Below are positions 1-10,676 of a DNA stretch of 64,000 nucleotides, one piece after another. Both the position numbers and the translations under genes were made by a program. Source of the stretch: Geosiphon pyriformis (Eukaryota > Glomeromycota > Glomeromycetes > Archaeosporales > Geosiphonaceae); assembly GCA_016748015.1 (NCBI GenBank), contig JAAOMT010000761.1, forward strand, positions 173,958-237,957. The letters are read 5' to 3'. Under the pieces are notes generated by a model, which searched no databases, had not been told where the DNA came from, and saw only the letters and a list, made by a program, of their open reading frames with translations. How positions within the stretch are numbered: the first letter of the stretch is position 1; each line of letters starts with the position of its first letter.

Positions 1-430
1 CTGTTTTTTCTTTATCTTTTGGTTTCATGGCTACTTGCCAGTAACTACTGTTTAAATCTAGAGTTAAGAACCATTTTTTTCTGCCAAAAGCATCAAAAAG
101 TTTTTGGATCTTTGGAGTTAGGTAGCTATCTCTTTTTGTTACTCTATTTAGTTTTCAGTAATTCATACAGAATCGGATTTTCCCATTCTTTTTCCAGACT
201 AATACTACTGGTAATCACCATGGACTCATTAATGATTAAATTAGCTTGTTGTTAAGCATCCAATTGATTTCTTGACAAATGATCTCATGGCTGGCTGGTG
301 GTACTTTGTATGCTCTCTGTTTAATTGGCATTGTATCTCCAGTCTTGATTTGGTGTTGGATAATGTCACTTCTGCCAAATTCATTTTCACTGGCAAAGAT
401 GTCATTGAAATTGTTAAGTAACATCTTGAG
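1..430 (-). pseudogene. Ty3/gypsy reverse transcriptase, N-terminal part
   Basis: RT would copy the element RNA into DNA in the virus-like particle. The minus strand begins with a typical pre-RT segment (IFASENEFGRSDIIQHQI), then the PIKQRAYKVPP and MLNNKLI motifs. After a stop near 233 it continues with MSPW.LPVVLV.KK and, at about 25-60, LDLNSSYWQVAM, the family's motif A region (usually LDLxSGYWQ). The rest of the enzyme is outside the window. The stop is in the middle of a conserved motif, so no functional RT is made from this copy. Confidence 0.9.
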
Positions 431-789
431 TTGTATTTATTAAAGTAGGTCTAAGTTTCCCATGTTCATCTGTTCCAATTGTTCTGGTTGGAGTAGAAAA
501 CATTTTTTTCATCTGTATATTGTTTAAGATGTGATATCTACATATTCACATAGTTGTGTAAAGTTTGGAATGGAGTTTGGTGATTGTTCTTTAATTTTGG
601 TGGTTAAATATCTAATAATAGTCTTTTCTAGTATTTCAATGATATCTTCCATGTTGTTGTAAATAGGAATTTTGATGTAATTGTGGTTCTTGGCTGGTAT
701 GTGTAGATTGACTAATCTAATTTTTTCTGATTTACAAAGAGTTGTCTTTACTTTAAAAATCTGAATCTAATCCTTCACTTTTTTTTTAT

Positions 790-1340
790 GACTACTATGT
801 ACTGGTTATATGATGAAATAGAAATTGGTTGACAGGTGGAGATAATTTCTCTCTTGTTAACAATTTCTTCCTCTGCCATATTAACTGATACATTTATTCT
901 GCCTGTGGATCTGAAACCTTGCATCCCTCTAGCTGTGATCCCTAATTCCTCTCTGTTTTCCACTAATACTAACTGAGCTATTTTTACCAGAGATAGAAAT
1001 ATTGCTTGTGCTATTTTTTCATTTGGATCTATAATATGTGCTTTTTCTGAGTCGTTTTGTAACATAGCAATAATATTTTCTATGTATCTTGCATCAATTA
1101 TTTCTTCTTTGATGTTGATTCTTTTTTTGGCTAAGCTACTCTTAGATGTTAACTGTACTATTGTTGTTGCTAGAATTTCCAGTGCTATTTTGAGATCAAT
1201 GCAGGTGTGCAAATGAGATTTCAATTTGATAAGATTTTTTGCTATATTGGGTGGAGCTGGAACCATTGTTTTCATTGTCATCATTGTCAAAGTTTGAATC
1301 AAAATTAAAATTTGATTCTGATTCTGATGCACAGCTGTTG
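790..1340 (-). pseudogene. dUTPase-like domain between protease and RT
   Basis: Four of the five trimeric dUTPase motifs can be read in order: SSLAKK (motif 2, about 1122-1147), EIIDARYI (motif 3, about 1090-1115), NDSEKA...EKIAQAIF (motif 4, about 990-1050) and ARGMQGFRSTG (motif 5, about 901-940). dUTPases hydrolyse dUTP to dUMP and so limit uracil entry into DNA. Motif 1 (AGFDL-like) is not seen: the frame changes near 1250 where it should be, which suggests a deletion. Motif 5 has Arg where the family has Gly, a G-to-A change. The segment downstream (about 430-790) links to RT. Function is lost in this copy; the domain assignment is strong. Confidence 0.85.
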
Positions 1341-1394
1341 ATTGATTCTTCCTCTTCTGAGATTGTGTAGATCATGTGTATTGGTGAATTGTAA

Positions 1395-2145
1395 ATGAGG
1401 TTACACTCATTACAATATTGAAAGTCACATAGAATTAAACAGTAGTCACATAATCAAGTATTGATTTCTTCCAAGCATTGCTCTTGCTCTTCTCTTGTAG
1501 GTGCTAGCTCTTAGTAATATTTGTGAAATTGTTCCAGATCTAAGAGATTTATGACTGGTTCTGGGTCCCAGTCAAGTTCTATGGGTTCAGGTGGGTTATT
1601 TTTAATTGTTCTTATTTCTTTTAGTAATGCTCCTTCAATTTTGGTGAGCACCATTTGCCATATTTTGTTGTTATTGTGTGGGCAACTGTCCAGATGTTTG
1701 ACTGCTCATTTCCAGGCAGTGTCTATGAGTGTTTCTTTTTTTATCTAGTTGCTTATAAGAATTGTGTATTAACACAATTTGTCACATGTTCCTCCTTTCC
1801 CAGAAATGTCATTCCACATTCTTTCATTAAAAAGAGTTTTTCTACAAGCCAAACATGGCTCATTATTCTATTTTCTAATTTGTTTTGGCCTTCCAAAGTG
1901 GTCAATAAGACATGGGCAGCAATAGAACTTAGTTGCCATCTAATATTCCTCATTATTGCCACAGTATATGCCAATTAACAACAATTTCTTGTCACAATCA
2001 ATGCATACCAGTTTTGGGCAGCAATAGTTAGATAGTTGTAGTGGAGTATATGTGTATGGGGTATAAGTGGCAAAGTAGTTAATATTGGTTCTTTTTCCCT
2101 CCTCTTTCTTTTTCCTTTTATATTTTTTTCCTACTTCCAACTTAT
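1395..2145 (-). pseudogene. Cys-rich zinc-binding block of the gypsy-1 polyprotein
   Basis: On the minus strand, interrupted frames carry many spaced cysteines: CCPKLVCIDC (about 2004-2033), FYCCPCLIDHFGRP (about 1890-1935), PCLACRK (about 1843-1860), GTCDKLC (about 1778-1800) and LCDYCLILCDFQYCNEC (about 1400-1450). The paired CxxC spacing suggests two or more zinc-ribbon-like modules. An acidic Asn/Asp/Ser-rich linker follows before the dUTPase-like domain. It lies between protease and dUTPase, where ordinary Ty3/gypsy elements have no such block. I do not recognise the fold; a nucleic-acid or protein-binding role is inference only. Stops at former Trp and Gln codons break it. Confidence 0.65.
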
Positions 2146-2299
2146 TAGCTCTTCCTGATTGTTGTTGGTTTCTTAGACTTGGTCAGAATTTCAAATAGAT
2201 TTTTCTTTTTTCTTTTTTTTTCTATTGTTGTCTCAAGAGAGTATTAGTGGTAACTTGTTGTGGTCTTTGTTGGCTCAAGAAACTTGGTAGACTTCCTAG

Positions 2300-2890
2300 A
2301 TAAGTTTTTTTTCTTCTTCCTTGAACTCGATGAGTAGTGCTGGTGTGTTGGTGGTCTTGAAATAGCCACATGTGGCTGGTACATAAGTGTGTTGACTGTT
2401 CTGGCTAAGTTGGAGTTCTTGCATGTTCCAATCAAGTGCCACATTGGTTTTGGACAGCCAATTGTTACTAATGAGTGCTTGATATTAAGTCACTTCCATA
2501 ACTAATATCTTGATTGGCACGATGATATTGTTAACTTTTATAGGAAAGTCATCAATCTTGTCAATCAGAGTTTTGGTCACTTTATCTGCAGTGATAATTT
2601 TTGCATTGGCAACTCAATCAACTCAGCGATCTAATTGGTCCATGAATTGTCTTGTGATGATGTTACCAGCTGATCTACTATTTAGGATTAGTTTTATGTG
2701 CTGCTTATCAACTTTTACATCCATATACATTGTAGTAATGAGTTTTGATTCTAGAACAGCTCTACTGAATAGCGGCATTTTGACTAGTTCTTCAAATTCA
2801 AAAGGGAAAATAGCAGTAAGTAATTTGTCTTCAGTAATAGTTGCTGGTAGGATATTATTGGTAAGTGGCTGCTTTTGTTTGGTTTCTAGG
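2300..2890 (-). pseudogene. Retropepsin-like aspartic protease
   Basis: The minus strand reads as a retroviral-type protease: a beta-rich stretch, then KLILNSRSAGNIITRQFMD at about 2650-2690, and later a YQALISNNWLSKTNVALDW segment at about 2430-2480 matching the end of Ty3/gypsy proteases. It would cleave the Gag-Pol polyprotein. The catalytic triad DSG is NSR here (2674-2682): both changed residues are explained by G-to-A changes on the coding strand, so this protease is catalytically dead. It lies just after the zinc knuckle and before the Cys-rich block. Confidence 0.85.
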
Positions 2891-3329
2891 TTGTGAAATG
2901 TGGCATTTTTTGTGGTTACCAGAAAACTTAAATAGTTCTAAGAACTTGGGTTTTGAGTATACCCAGTTTCTGAACTCTGTTGTCAAGATCCTGATGGTTG
3001 TGTAAAAAACTGAAGATCAGTTGGTGAACCACCATTAACAATCTCCAGCTTTGTTGTGTCAGTCTTGGCCTTTGAGTTCTATTTTGAAGTAAGTTTTGTG
3101 GCGGTGTTTGAATTTGTTGAGGTTGATAGATTACTTGAAGCTGTGGTTAATAAATGAGTTGGAACTGTAGTTGATAAACAATGGGTACTGAGGGCTGATA
3201 AATTGGTGGTTGATAGATAAACTGTTGTATTACAGGTAGGTAATTTGGTTGATATGGTGCTGGATTGGGTTGATAATTCAGAGCTTAAAACTGGCAATTA
3301 GGGTTTCAATATTGATTTCCCGATTATGA

Positions 3330-5074
3330 ATTATTATTATAAGCATGGCAATTAATTTTCAAATGACTTTGTTTACCACAATTGTGACAAATATGTGTTT
3401 CTTGTTACTATTGCTAATTGGATGATGATGATAGATGCGACTGATTTTGAGAGTGATTTATGCTTCCGGAATTATTATGTTGTTGAGGTGGCTGATAAAT
3501 TGCACAATTGTTAGCTAAGTATCTTTTCAATTTCTGATTAATTGAATTACTAAGTTGTTTTAATTTGGAATCAAAGTTAGATGATCTATTCATGACTAGA
3601 TTAATAGCTTGGGCATAGTTTGGATGAAGTTCTGCCAATTCAAAATTTCTTATATTGGTGACTGTGTCTTAGAGAGTTTGTGAGTGTATTGGATATATGC
3701 ATTGGAGAAGACTACTGCACAGTCTATGGATGAACTGATTTAGAATCTGTGGTGCTATAAAATAGTCAGCTTGAATTGCTTGAATTTGGAGCAAGTTTCT
3801 GTAAAAGCATCTCAAGTAAGTGATAACTGCTTCAGTTTCTTCCTGTTTGATTGTAGTGAAAGTGTTGGCTAAGTAATTAATACTGTTATTATTACTGAAA
3901 TATCCCAAGAATGCAATTTTAAATTCCTGGAATGTTTGAGGTTTAGTGGCTAAACTCTGATACCACGAGTTGACAATATCCTATAGAAAATAGAGAATTG
4001 CTTGAAGAGCTCTGTTATTGTTCTATTCATTGACTGCAATGGCTTTTTCTAAATTATTGAGCCATACTTGGACATTGTCCTTTTTACCAGTAAATTTTTT
4101 TATTTTGGCAATTGGAGCATAGGCCATTGGTTATTGCTGAATTTGTTGTTAGGATAACAGTTGTGGCTGTTGTTGCTGTTTGGCGATTGGTGGGATGAGT
4201 AGTGGATTAATTTTGATTATTAAAGGTAAGTTTTGTTGATTAATTATGTTAGGGTTTTGATCATTCTGATTTTCTGGAGTTTGATTAACTAGAGTTTTAA
4301 TTTCTGAATTTTCTAGGATCAGGTTTTGTTTGCTAATTTCTTGATCACTATTCTTTTCTTCCTTAGAGTTGGTTATTTCCCAAGAACTAATGGCTCTGAA
4401 ATCTGATTATGGTGGTAGTAATCAAATTTCTGATGGCATTGGGAATCACAATTTAAATTCCTCAAAATAATTGCTGTATGTTCTTAATAACTCTGCTTTC
4501 TTTTGTTTACTCTGGAATAGAATTCTGTTTAGTGGCATTGTTGCGTTTACTGTAGCTGTGCTTATTATATTAATAGTGCTTCTGGATATATAGTGATATG
4601 ATGGATTAGCAAGTAAATTAAATCTTTGTTTCTTCCAAATGAGTAGTTAAATTTGCTTTGGTATTCTTGCTGGTGTTTGTAATCTTCTTTTTTTTTGTTG
4701 GTAAAAGTGATAGAAAATTTCTATTTAGTGTATTTTTTAATTTTCCTGTTTATTTCTGTAATTAGGAGTGCAAATAAGTAGTTTTGTGGAAGAATAGTGC
4801 TTTGAAGCAATTCACTAAAGAAGTTGTTGAAGGTGAATTCTAGATCTCTTTGGCCTTCCAAGTGATATATTATTTTTTTGTTGGTATAGCAATTAAAAGC
4901 TGATTCTGTTGGCCAACTATTATTTGTTAATTCAAAGTGGGTGTAATAGTGTTGGAATAAGGATTTTGCAAATTTTAGATGGTTTGTTTCTGTTTCTTTG
5001 GATTCTGCCACTGTTTCAGATGAGTGTTGTGGTGTTGGTTTCTCTGTTGAATTATACCTCACAGAGAGCACCAA
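3330..5074 (-). pseudogene. Gag-like polyprotein with CCHC zinc knuckle
   Basis: The minus strand from the primer-binding site gives an N-terminal acidic/helical region (4721-5074), a variable Gln-rich linker, a capsid-like helical segment (3669-3908, then 3414-3638, with INYLANTFTTIKQEE and the ILNQFIHRL stretch) and a retroviral zinc knuckle CHNCGKQSHLKINC at 3348-3389 (C-x2-C-x4-H-x4-C). Gag packages the element RNA. The frame is broken into at least four pieces. No clear ATG lies at the 5' end; the open frame starts with a TTG inside the primer-binding region. A low-complexity Thr/Ser-rich tail (3079-3297) follows the knuckle. Confidence 0.8.
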
Positions 5075-5075
5075 A
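5057..5075 (-). other. Primer-binding site of gypsy-1
   Basis: Two bases inside the LTR end, the minus strand reads TGGTGCTCTCTGTGAGG. A TGG start immediately downstream of the LTR is the hallmark of a tRNA primer-binding site, since tRNAs end in CCA. The compact LTR element at 24,613 has TGGTGC at the same 2-nt spacing. The primer tRNA was not identified. Confidence 0.7.
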
Positions 5076-5906
5076 TGTTACAGATGTTTATTTGGGGTCT
5101 CAAATCAAATAACAAATCTGTAACTTGGTGTTTAATTTATATTGGTATTGGTGTCTGGAGATTTCTGTGATTTGAAGGTTTTGTTGTGGAGTTCTTTGTA
5201 TAATGAACAGAGATTTAATTGATAGTTTTATCCATAGCTTTCCAAAACCACAGTTTCATCAATTTTTTTCTCAGCATAATGGCCAGCAATTCTCTTGGTA
5301 AGATATCCTCAATCCCAAGTGTCTACTCTTATTTCTGGGTCTTTTATCAGTGCTATATCCTGACATTAGTACCTCCGCATATGAATCTTTTTAATTAAGT
5401 TAGTAAACAAAAAAAATAACAAAAAAAAAGGAAAAAAAAAGAAAATACAGAATAAACCAAGACAATAATAGTTAGTATCTTGTCAATAGCTGTGATCAAG
5501 AGCTATTGTTCTAGCATGGTTAAGTATTCAAGACTATTAACATAAAGTGTTGATAGTGGAGAGTAAATTGGGATATTGAATAGTTATTTATTAATAATTG
5601 TGAATTGAAAGGTTGCTTAGATTAAATCTAAACTAAGAGGTCTGTCTTTTTTATTTCTAATACTACCACTATATATACATAATTGAAATTCCTTAATTCT
5701 TTGATTCCTTACACCAGGAATTCTGGAATTTCTGGAATCCTGCAATTCTTTTTGAGAAGAATTCTGGAATTCTGGAATCCTGCAAATTTTTGTGTGAGAA
5801 TTCTAAAATTCTTTTTGAAAGGAATCCTAGAATTTCACATCTACTGTGCCTACTTCTGATTGGCTAATTTATATGCTAATATACTTCTTATATTCTATGA
5901 GTAACA
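5076..5906 (-). repeat. 5' LTR of gypsy-1 (about 831 bp)
   Basis: Boundaries are set by short inverted termini TGTTAC...GTAACA, with the primer-binding site directly beside the 5076 end. Read on the minus strand, U3 has a CCAAT-type box (AGCCAATC, about 5867) and TATAAAT close by. A TATATATA stretch near 5675 is another possible TATA box. The GAATTCTGGAATTC array lies between. A homologous, eroded LTR of nearly the same length lies at 37,486-38,313. The partner LTR is outside the window, so target duplication cannot be checked. Confidence 0.7.
5700..5835. repeat. TTCTGGAA / GAATTC repeat array inside the LTR
   Basis: The motif TTCTGGAA recurs at short intervals, with variants GAATCCTG and GAATTCTT between. 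TTCnnGAA is the core half-site pair of heat-shock-factor binding sites, so the array may be a stress-response enhancer in the LTR. The 37,560-37,680 part of the other LTR keeps a degraded version. Regulatory role is inference. Confidence 0.5.
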
Positions 5907-5934
5907 ACATAAAAAAACTTTTTATTGTTTTTTA

Positions 5935-6750
5935 ATACTAATTTTATATCCAAAAAACTATGTACAGACTAAAAAACAGTCTTAATATGAGCCAATTTGA
6001 TTTTAAAAGTTGTACTAAATACCAAAATAAAAGTTATTTACCCAGTAAATTTTTAATAACTAATAATAGTTTTTTAAGCACTACCAATAGCAAAAACCAG
6101 CAAAGAAAATAATTTAATTTCTATTTGGTTAGTCCAATTCTTAAAAACAGATAACTTCACAGAAAATAATTGTTTTGTTTTTAAAACTGATAATAATTTG
6201 CTAAAAAACACCATATTTGACAATATAGCCAGTAGTTAATCTTGGTTTATCTTAAATAATATACCAAATAATACAACAGAAATTTCATTTAAAATCTTAT
6301 TAGAAACTACAAAAGAGTTTAGTGTAACAATAGTAAAAGTAAATAACTGTTCTACTTTTTTGAATCTTGGTTTTTTTGACTATATTTTTTAAAAAAGTGG
6401 TATTAGTAGCACCAGATGTAAAAATTATAAAAAAGAAAACCAGCTTGTTAATTGGTCTGTTATTAAAATTTTTTGAACTCTTAAATAAGATGGAAACAAC
6501 AACAGAACTAACTTAAGTGTGTTTCTTTAAGAGAATTTTAACTGGTAAAAACCAGTCAAAGATAAGAAAGATGTTTTAGTAACTATTAAAGGCAGCTTTT
6601 TATGATTATTAAATAAAAAAAATGTTTTTAAAACGTTATATTTAGCAGTTTTTACAACAAAAAGAGCTTTTTTAGTTGAAATTTTATTAAATATTTCAGA
6701 AAAAATATTAAATACAGCTTTTTTACTCTTTGTTTTGATCATAGTCATAA
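5935..6750 (-). pseudogene. Ghost of an ORF1-like protein from another LINE family
   Basis: A minus-strand ATG at 6748 opens 73 codons rich in Lys, Phe and Ser (MTMIKTKSKKAVFNIFSEIF), then coding-like text continues with stops to about 5935, including NWTNQIEIKLFSLLVFAIGSA and TVF.SVHSFLDIKLVLK segments. I associate this style of N-terminus with ORF1 proteins of another LINE family in these fungi, from memory only. The RRM and zinc knuckle expected downstream are missing, so the piece is truncated, apparently by gypsy-1. The opposite strand also has open stretches near 6200-6400, so the strand call is moderate. Confidence 0.4.
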
Positions 6751-6770
6751 AACTAAAGAAATAAAAAGTT

Positions 6771-8763
6771 GTAATTTAAATATATATATAATATAAATTA
6801 ATTAATTATATATTAAAAGTAATTAAATAATATAATATTAAAAATTTTAAGAATATCAAAAATAATAAGAATGTCAAAAATTTAAAAAATATTAATAATT
6901 AAAAATATTAGAATATTTTATATAATAAAAGTGATAAAAAAAAGTATTAAAGTTAGAATTTAAATAATCAAAGCAGATTTTTTTAAATAAATTACATTTA
7001 TTATTTATAATAAAACTTATTTATTAATTTTTAAATTTAAAATTACTTAATATATTGTTAAAATACTTATATTTTACATTCTGTTTAATAAAAATAATTA
7101 ATATCAAAAACATATATTTAAAAAATTTAATATATTAAAACAATAAATTTTGTTTATAATTATTTATAAGATATTAATTTTAATTTTATTTTATTTATAT
7201 GTTTTATTTGTTTTGTGTTAGAACTAATTAATTAAAAAATAAATATTAAAATTATAATATTATAAATAATATAATAAAAAACATAAAATTAACTTATTAA
7301 TAAATAATTTACCAAAAAAATAAAAAACATTAAAATAAATCGGCTTTTATGTTAAAAAAATAAAACATAAATTATTATTAATTATTATAACTTGAATTTC
7401 TGTTTTTTATACAAAAATCTTCAAATATCTCAATATTTTCAAATTTTATAATTAAATTACAGTGCCAATTTGTAAATTAAATTTATTTATAATATTAAAT
7501 TTTTTTAATATTGTGTTATTAAAACTTAATAAATTTTTTTTTTAATAAATTACATGTATTTTTTTTTAATAATTAGCTTGATTTAAAAAATTATTATATG
7601 TAATATTAAAAATAAAAACAATTTTGCAAAATAAGAAATCATTATTTAATAACACAAAAAAAATAATTGTGTTATATAATTGTTATTATAATTAAACTTA
7701 TAATAATATATAAGTTAAAAATATTTTTAATATACTTAAATTTTATTTTAACAGAAATTTTAGATATTTAGATTTAATGTAATTATTATTATAATAATAA
7801 TATTAATAATATTAAAAAAATTAAAAAATTAAAAAGTTAATATTTAATATTTTAATTGATTTTTAAAAATAAATTTATTTGGTTTATATTAATATTTATG
7901 CTAAAATATTTACAAATGATTATTTTACTTAATTTAAAAATATTAATAACATAATTGCTAAAATTTTAAATAAATATTAATTTGTAATAATAAGTAATAA
8001 CTTAAATAAATATAAATATAAAAACAATATTAGTTTAAATAGATTTAAAAATATAAATTTAGTTAATTATATATATATAAAAAACTGAATTTAAAACTAA
8101 ATTTAAAGCAATTTTTAAAAAACTTATAAAATTTTAAATTTTTTTTAAGTAATACATTTTTGAATATATTTATAAGTAATATAATTAATAGTATAAATAA
8201 GTTTTTAACATAAATTATAAATTTGTTTTAATTTAAGTAAATTTAAAAATTTTATTAATTATTACTAAATAAATTAATAAAAATAAATAAAAATTTAGTT
8301 TATTTAATAATATAATTTAATATAAATTTAAAATAATATATTTAAATTTGTTATTAATTTGGCTTGAAAATTTAAAAATACTAAATTTTATTGTAATTTA
8401 ATAAAATATAAAATTTTGTATTATCTACTGTTTTAGATTTAATAATAAAACTGGTTTTGTAATATTAAATATAATTTTTTAAACTTAAACATATTTAAAA
8501 CAATTAGTTAAACAGCTTAAAAAAATTTACCAAAAAAATAATATGCTTAAATTTACTTAATTAATAAAACAAATATTAAAAAAGATATAAATAAGTATAT
8601 AAAATTTTTTGTGTTTAACAAAAAATACATAATTAAAAATAGTTTAAAAAAACCATTTAGAAAAATTTTTTTAATTTATTTAGTTTATAATAATAATATT
8701 ATTTTTAAAAAAATTGTTATTTTATACTTCATAAGAAAATTAAAAAAAACTTATTTCTTTTGT
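6771..8763. other. AT-only stretch without recognisable gene
   Basis: Long runs of A and T with very few G or C and no open frame that resembles a protein. It may be transposon DNA eroded past recognition, as seen elsewhere in the window. The open frame that runs into LINE-A at 8611 is chance plus the LINE 5' end. Confidence 0.6.
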
Positions 8764-8885
8764 TCATTCCAAATTCCCAGAAAAAGTCAAAAGTTTTTTT
8801 TGAAAGAAGTTTTTTCAATATTTAGTACAATAAAACCAAACTGTTTTTTGATTTTGAGACTACTGTTGGCCCTAGTGTTACTGTT

Positions 8886-10676
8886 ATAAAAAAAATTGCT
8901 AAGGAATCTGGTTTTGATGGTGGTTTTAAGTCTGTTTTGTCAAGGAAAAAGAGAAAAAGTGTTACTTTAAAAGAGGGTATTGGTGGCAAAAGGATACCAA
9001 CTAAGATGCCTAGTGGTCATTTATGGAGTTCTGAGACTGGTGATACCACCAAGTTGGAAAGCATTGATATGGAAGAGGAATGTCTAGTGGAAAAAACTAG
9101 CTTTGACTATGATGAGAATGGCACTATTGCTGATGGAAATCATGATCAAATGCCTAAAGAGCCAGATATCAAAACTAAAAAGGCTTTGAGCAAGCCATTA
9201 GGAAAGATAAATTTCTCAATAAATAATATTGATGACAATGTTTTTTTGGATGCTTCCTTAGAACTTTCCCCTCTCTTGAAGAATCTGGTTTTTGTTTCTG
9301 TTAGGAAGTCTTTCACTTTGGATATTGGCTTGGATAAAGTGGTTGAAAATTTTTCTCAAGAAAAGCTGATGGTAGTTAAAAAATTGTTTTCAAAAGTCAA
9401 TGGTTTTGGGGAGGTTTCTACTCCCTCAAAATTCTCAGGGATCATTTGTGCTTCTTTCATTTCCGAATTTAATTTGGTGCAGGCAACAAAAAAGACAAGA
9501 GCAGCAGATATTTTAATAAACACCAATCTTAAAAAATTAAATATTTGCTCAGATCGGGCTGTGGTGGTTAAAAAAATTCCAGTTGGAACATTGGCTGAGG
9601 CTGTGTGTGCTGCGCTTTCTGAATTTGGTTCTGTTATGTCAATCAAAATGCAGTTGGTAGGGCTATGGCAAAAGGCTGTGGTGTAATTTGCCCAATCAGA
9701 TCAGACTGATTTGGTAGTAGCTAGATGGTTCATCTTAATTGGAAAAAATGCTGTGAGAGTGGCCAAGACTAATGTAGACAAGAAATTATGGGATACAAGG
9801 AATCAGCATAAGGCTTTGCTCTATACACTGCTAATGGGCACTAATACACATAATATCTGAAATTTCATTAGTTCTGTGGGTGGAAAAACATGTGTCATCA
9901 ATTGCCATTTTGTTACATATACTTGGGCCAGATGTGCTGTTGTTTGTTTTGACTCTGCTGCTTCAATTAATGCTGTTATGGAAACTACACCTGTCTTGAA
10001 GGGTGCCAAATTGCATTGGTCTCACTTGAGTTTTGCTAAGTGTGCTAAATGTGAAAATTTAGGTTATATGTCTCTAAGTTGTTCTATGGATGGAAAAACT
10101 TCTCTTAATAAACCAACTCACAGAATATTGTCAGAAGATAATAAAAGCAGACTGGCTTCCATTTATGCTAGGTGCTCTGCTCCAATCTTCTATCTTGTTT
10201 CTTTTGGTGGTATCTCATAGATTAATGTTGTTGGTGGGTCTTCTTTCCCTCTTTTCTCTGTACACAATGGCTCAGCTTCTTCTGGTTTTTCTTTGGAGAA
10301 GAAACCTACTCTAATGGTGTCTATAAAATTGAATGATAAGTTTCCCACTCTTAAGCATAGTCTTGCCAGCTTCACAGAATGTGTAGACAAATTGGCTAAG
10401 AGATTAGACTCACCTGGGCCAATGGTTTCTTAGCCTAGCCCTGGATGTTAGCCATTAGTGACCCCTTTATTACAGAATCAAGAGGTAGATATAGTGATGA
10501 GTGAAGGTTCAGGTGTAGTTACTGGTAGTAAGACTATTGTAGAAGTGGCGGTTTTTGATTCTTCAGTTGTCTCTAAAATGGAAGAAACTTTGAACAATCT
10601 TTCAATCACGGTTATGGGCCTCTCAGCCAAAATTGACAATGTTAGTTTAGTTTTTGCTGCTCTTTTTTCTCAATGA
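8886..10676 (+). pseudogene. LINE-A ORF1 (RRM and CCHC nucleic-acid binding protein)
   Basis: Parallel to LINE-C ORF1: charged N-terminal region (MEEECLVE motif near 9070), FGEVSTPSKFSGII, an RRM-like fold (VVVKKIPVGTLAEAV...SIKMQLVGLWQKAVV, about 9560-9680) and a zinc knuckle CAKCENLGYMSLSC near 10,040 whose His has become Tyr. The protein would bind element RNA as a chaperone. The ATG used in LINE-C (44,649) is ATA here at 8886. Stops near 9684, 9858, 10,218, 10,431 and 10,448 include Trp or Gln positions readable in LINE-C. Confidence 0.85.

Larger units (their letters stand above)
1..5906 (-). mobile_element. Ty3/gypsy LTR retrotransposon (gypsy-1), 5' part
   Basis: Read on the minus strand, this stretch runs in order: LTR, primer-binding site, Gag-like N-terminus, capsid-like region, CCHC knuckle, aspartic protease, Cys-rich block, dUTPase-like domain and the start of reverse transcriptase. 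The RT continues past the left edge, so RNase H, integrase and the 3' LTR are not visible. PR before RT is normal for Ty3/gypsy; the Cys-rich block and dUTPase between them are unusual. The reading frame is broken many times by stops and small shifts, so this is a dead copy. The gypsy-2 relic at 37,486 carries a homologous LTR in the opposite orientation. Confidence 0.9.

Noticed and set aside
5076-5124. A 49-bp LTR between TGTTACAGA and TCTGTAAC
   Set aside because: The short inverted repeat looks like a boundary, but the 831-bp version fits the inverted termini, TATA and CCAAT boxes and the gypsy-2 LTR length better.
8611-8889. 92-codon open frame at the start of LINE-A
   Set aside because: It joins AT-rich chance sequence to the LINE 5' end in a frame different from ORF1.
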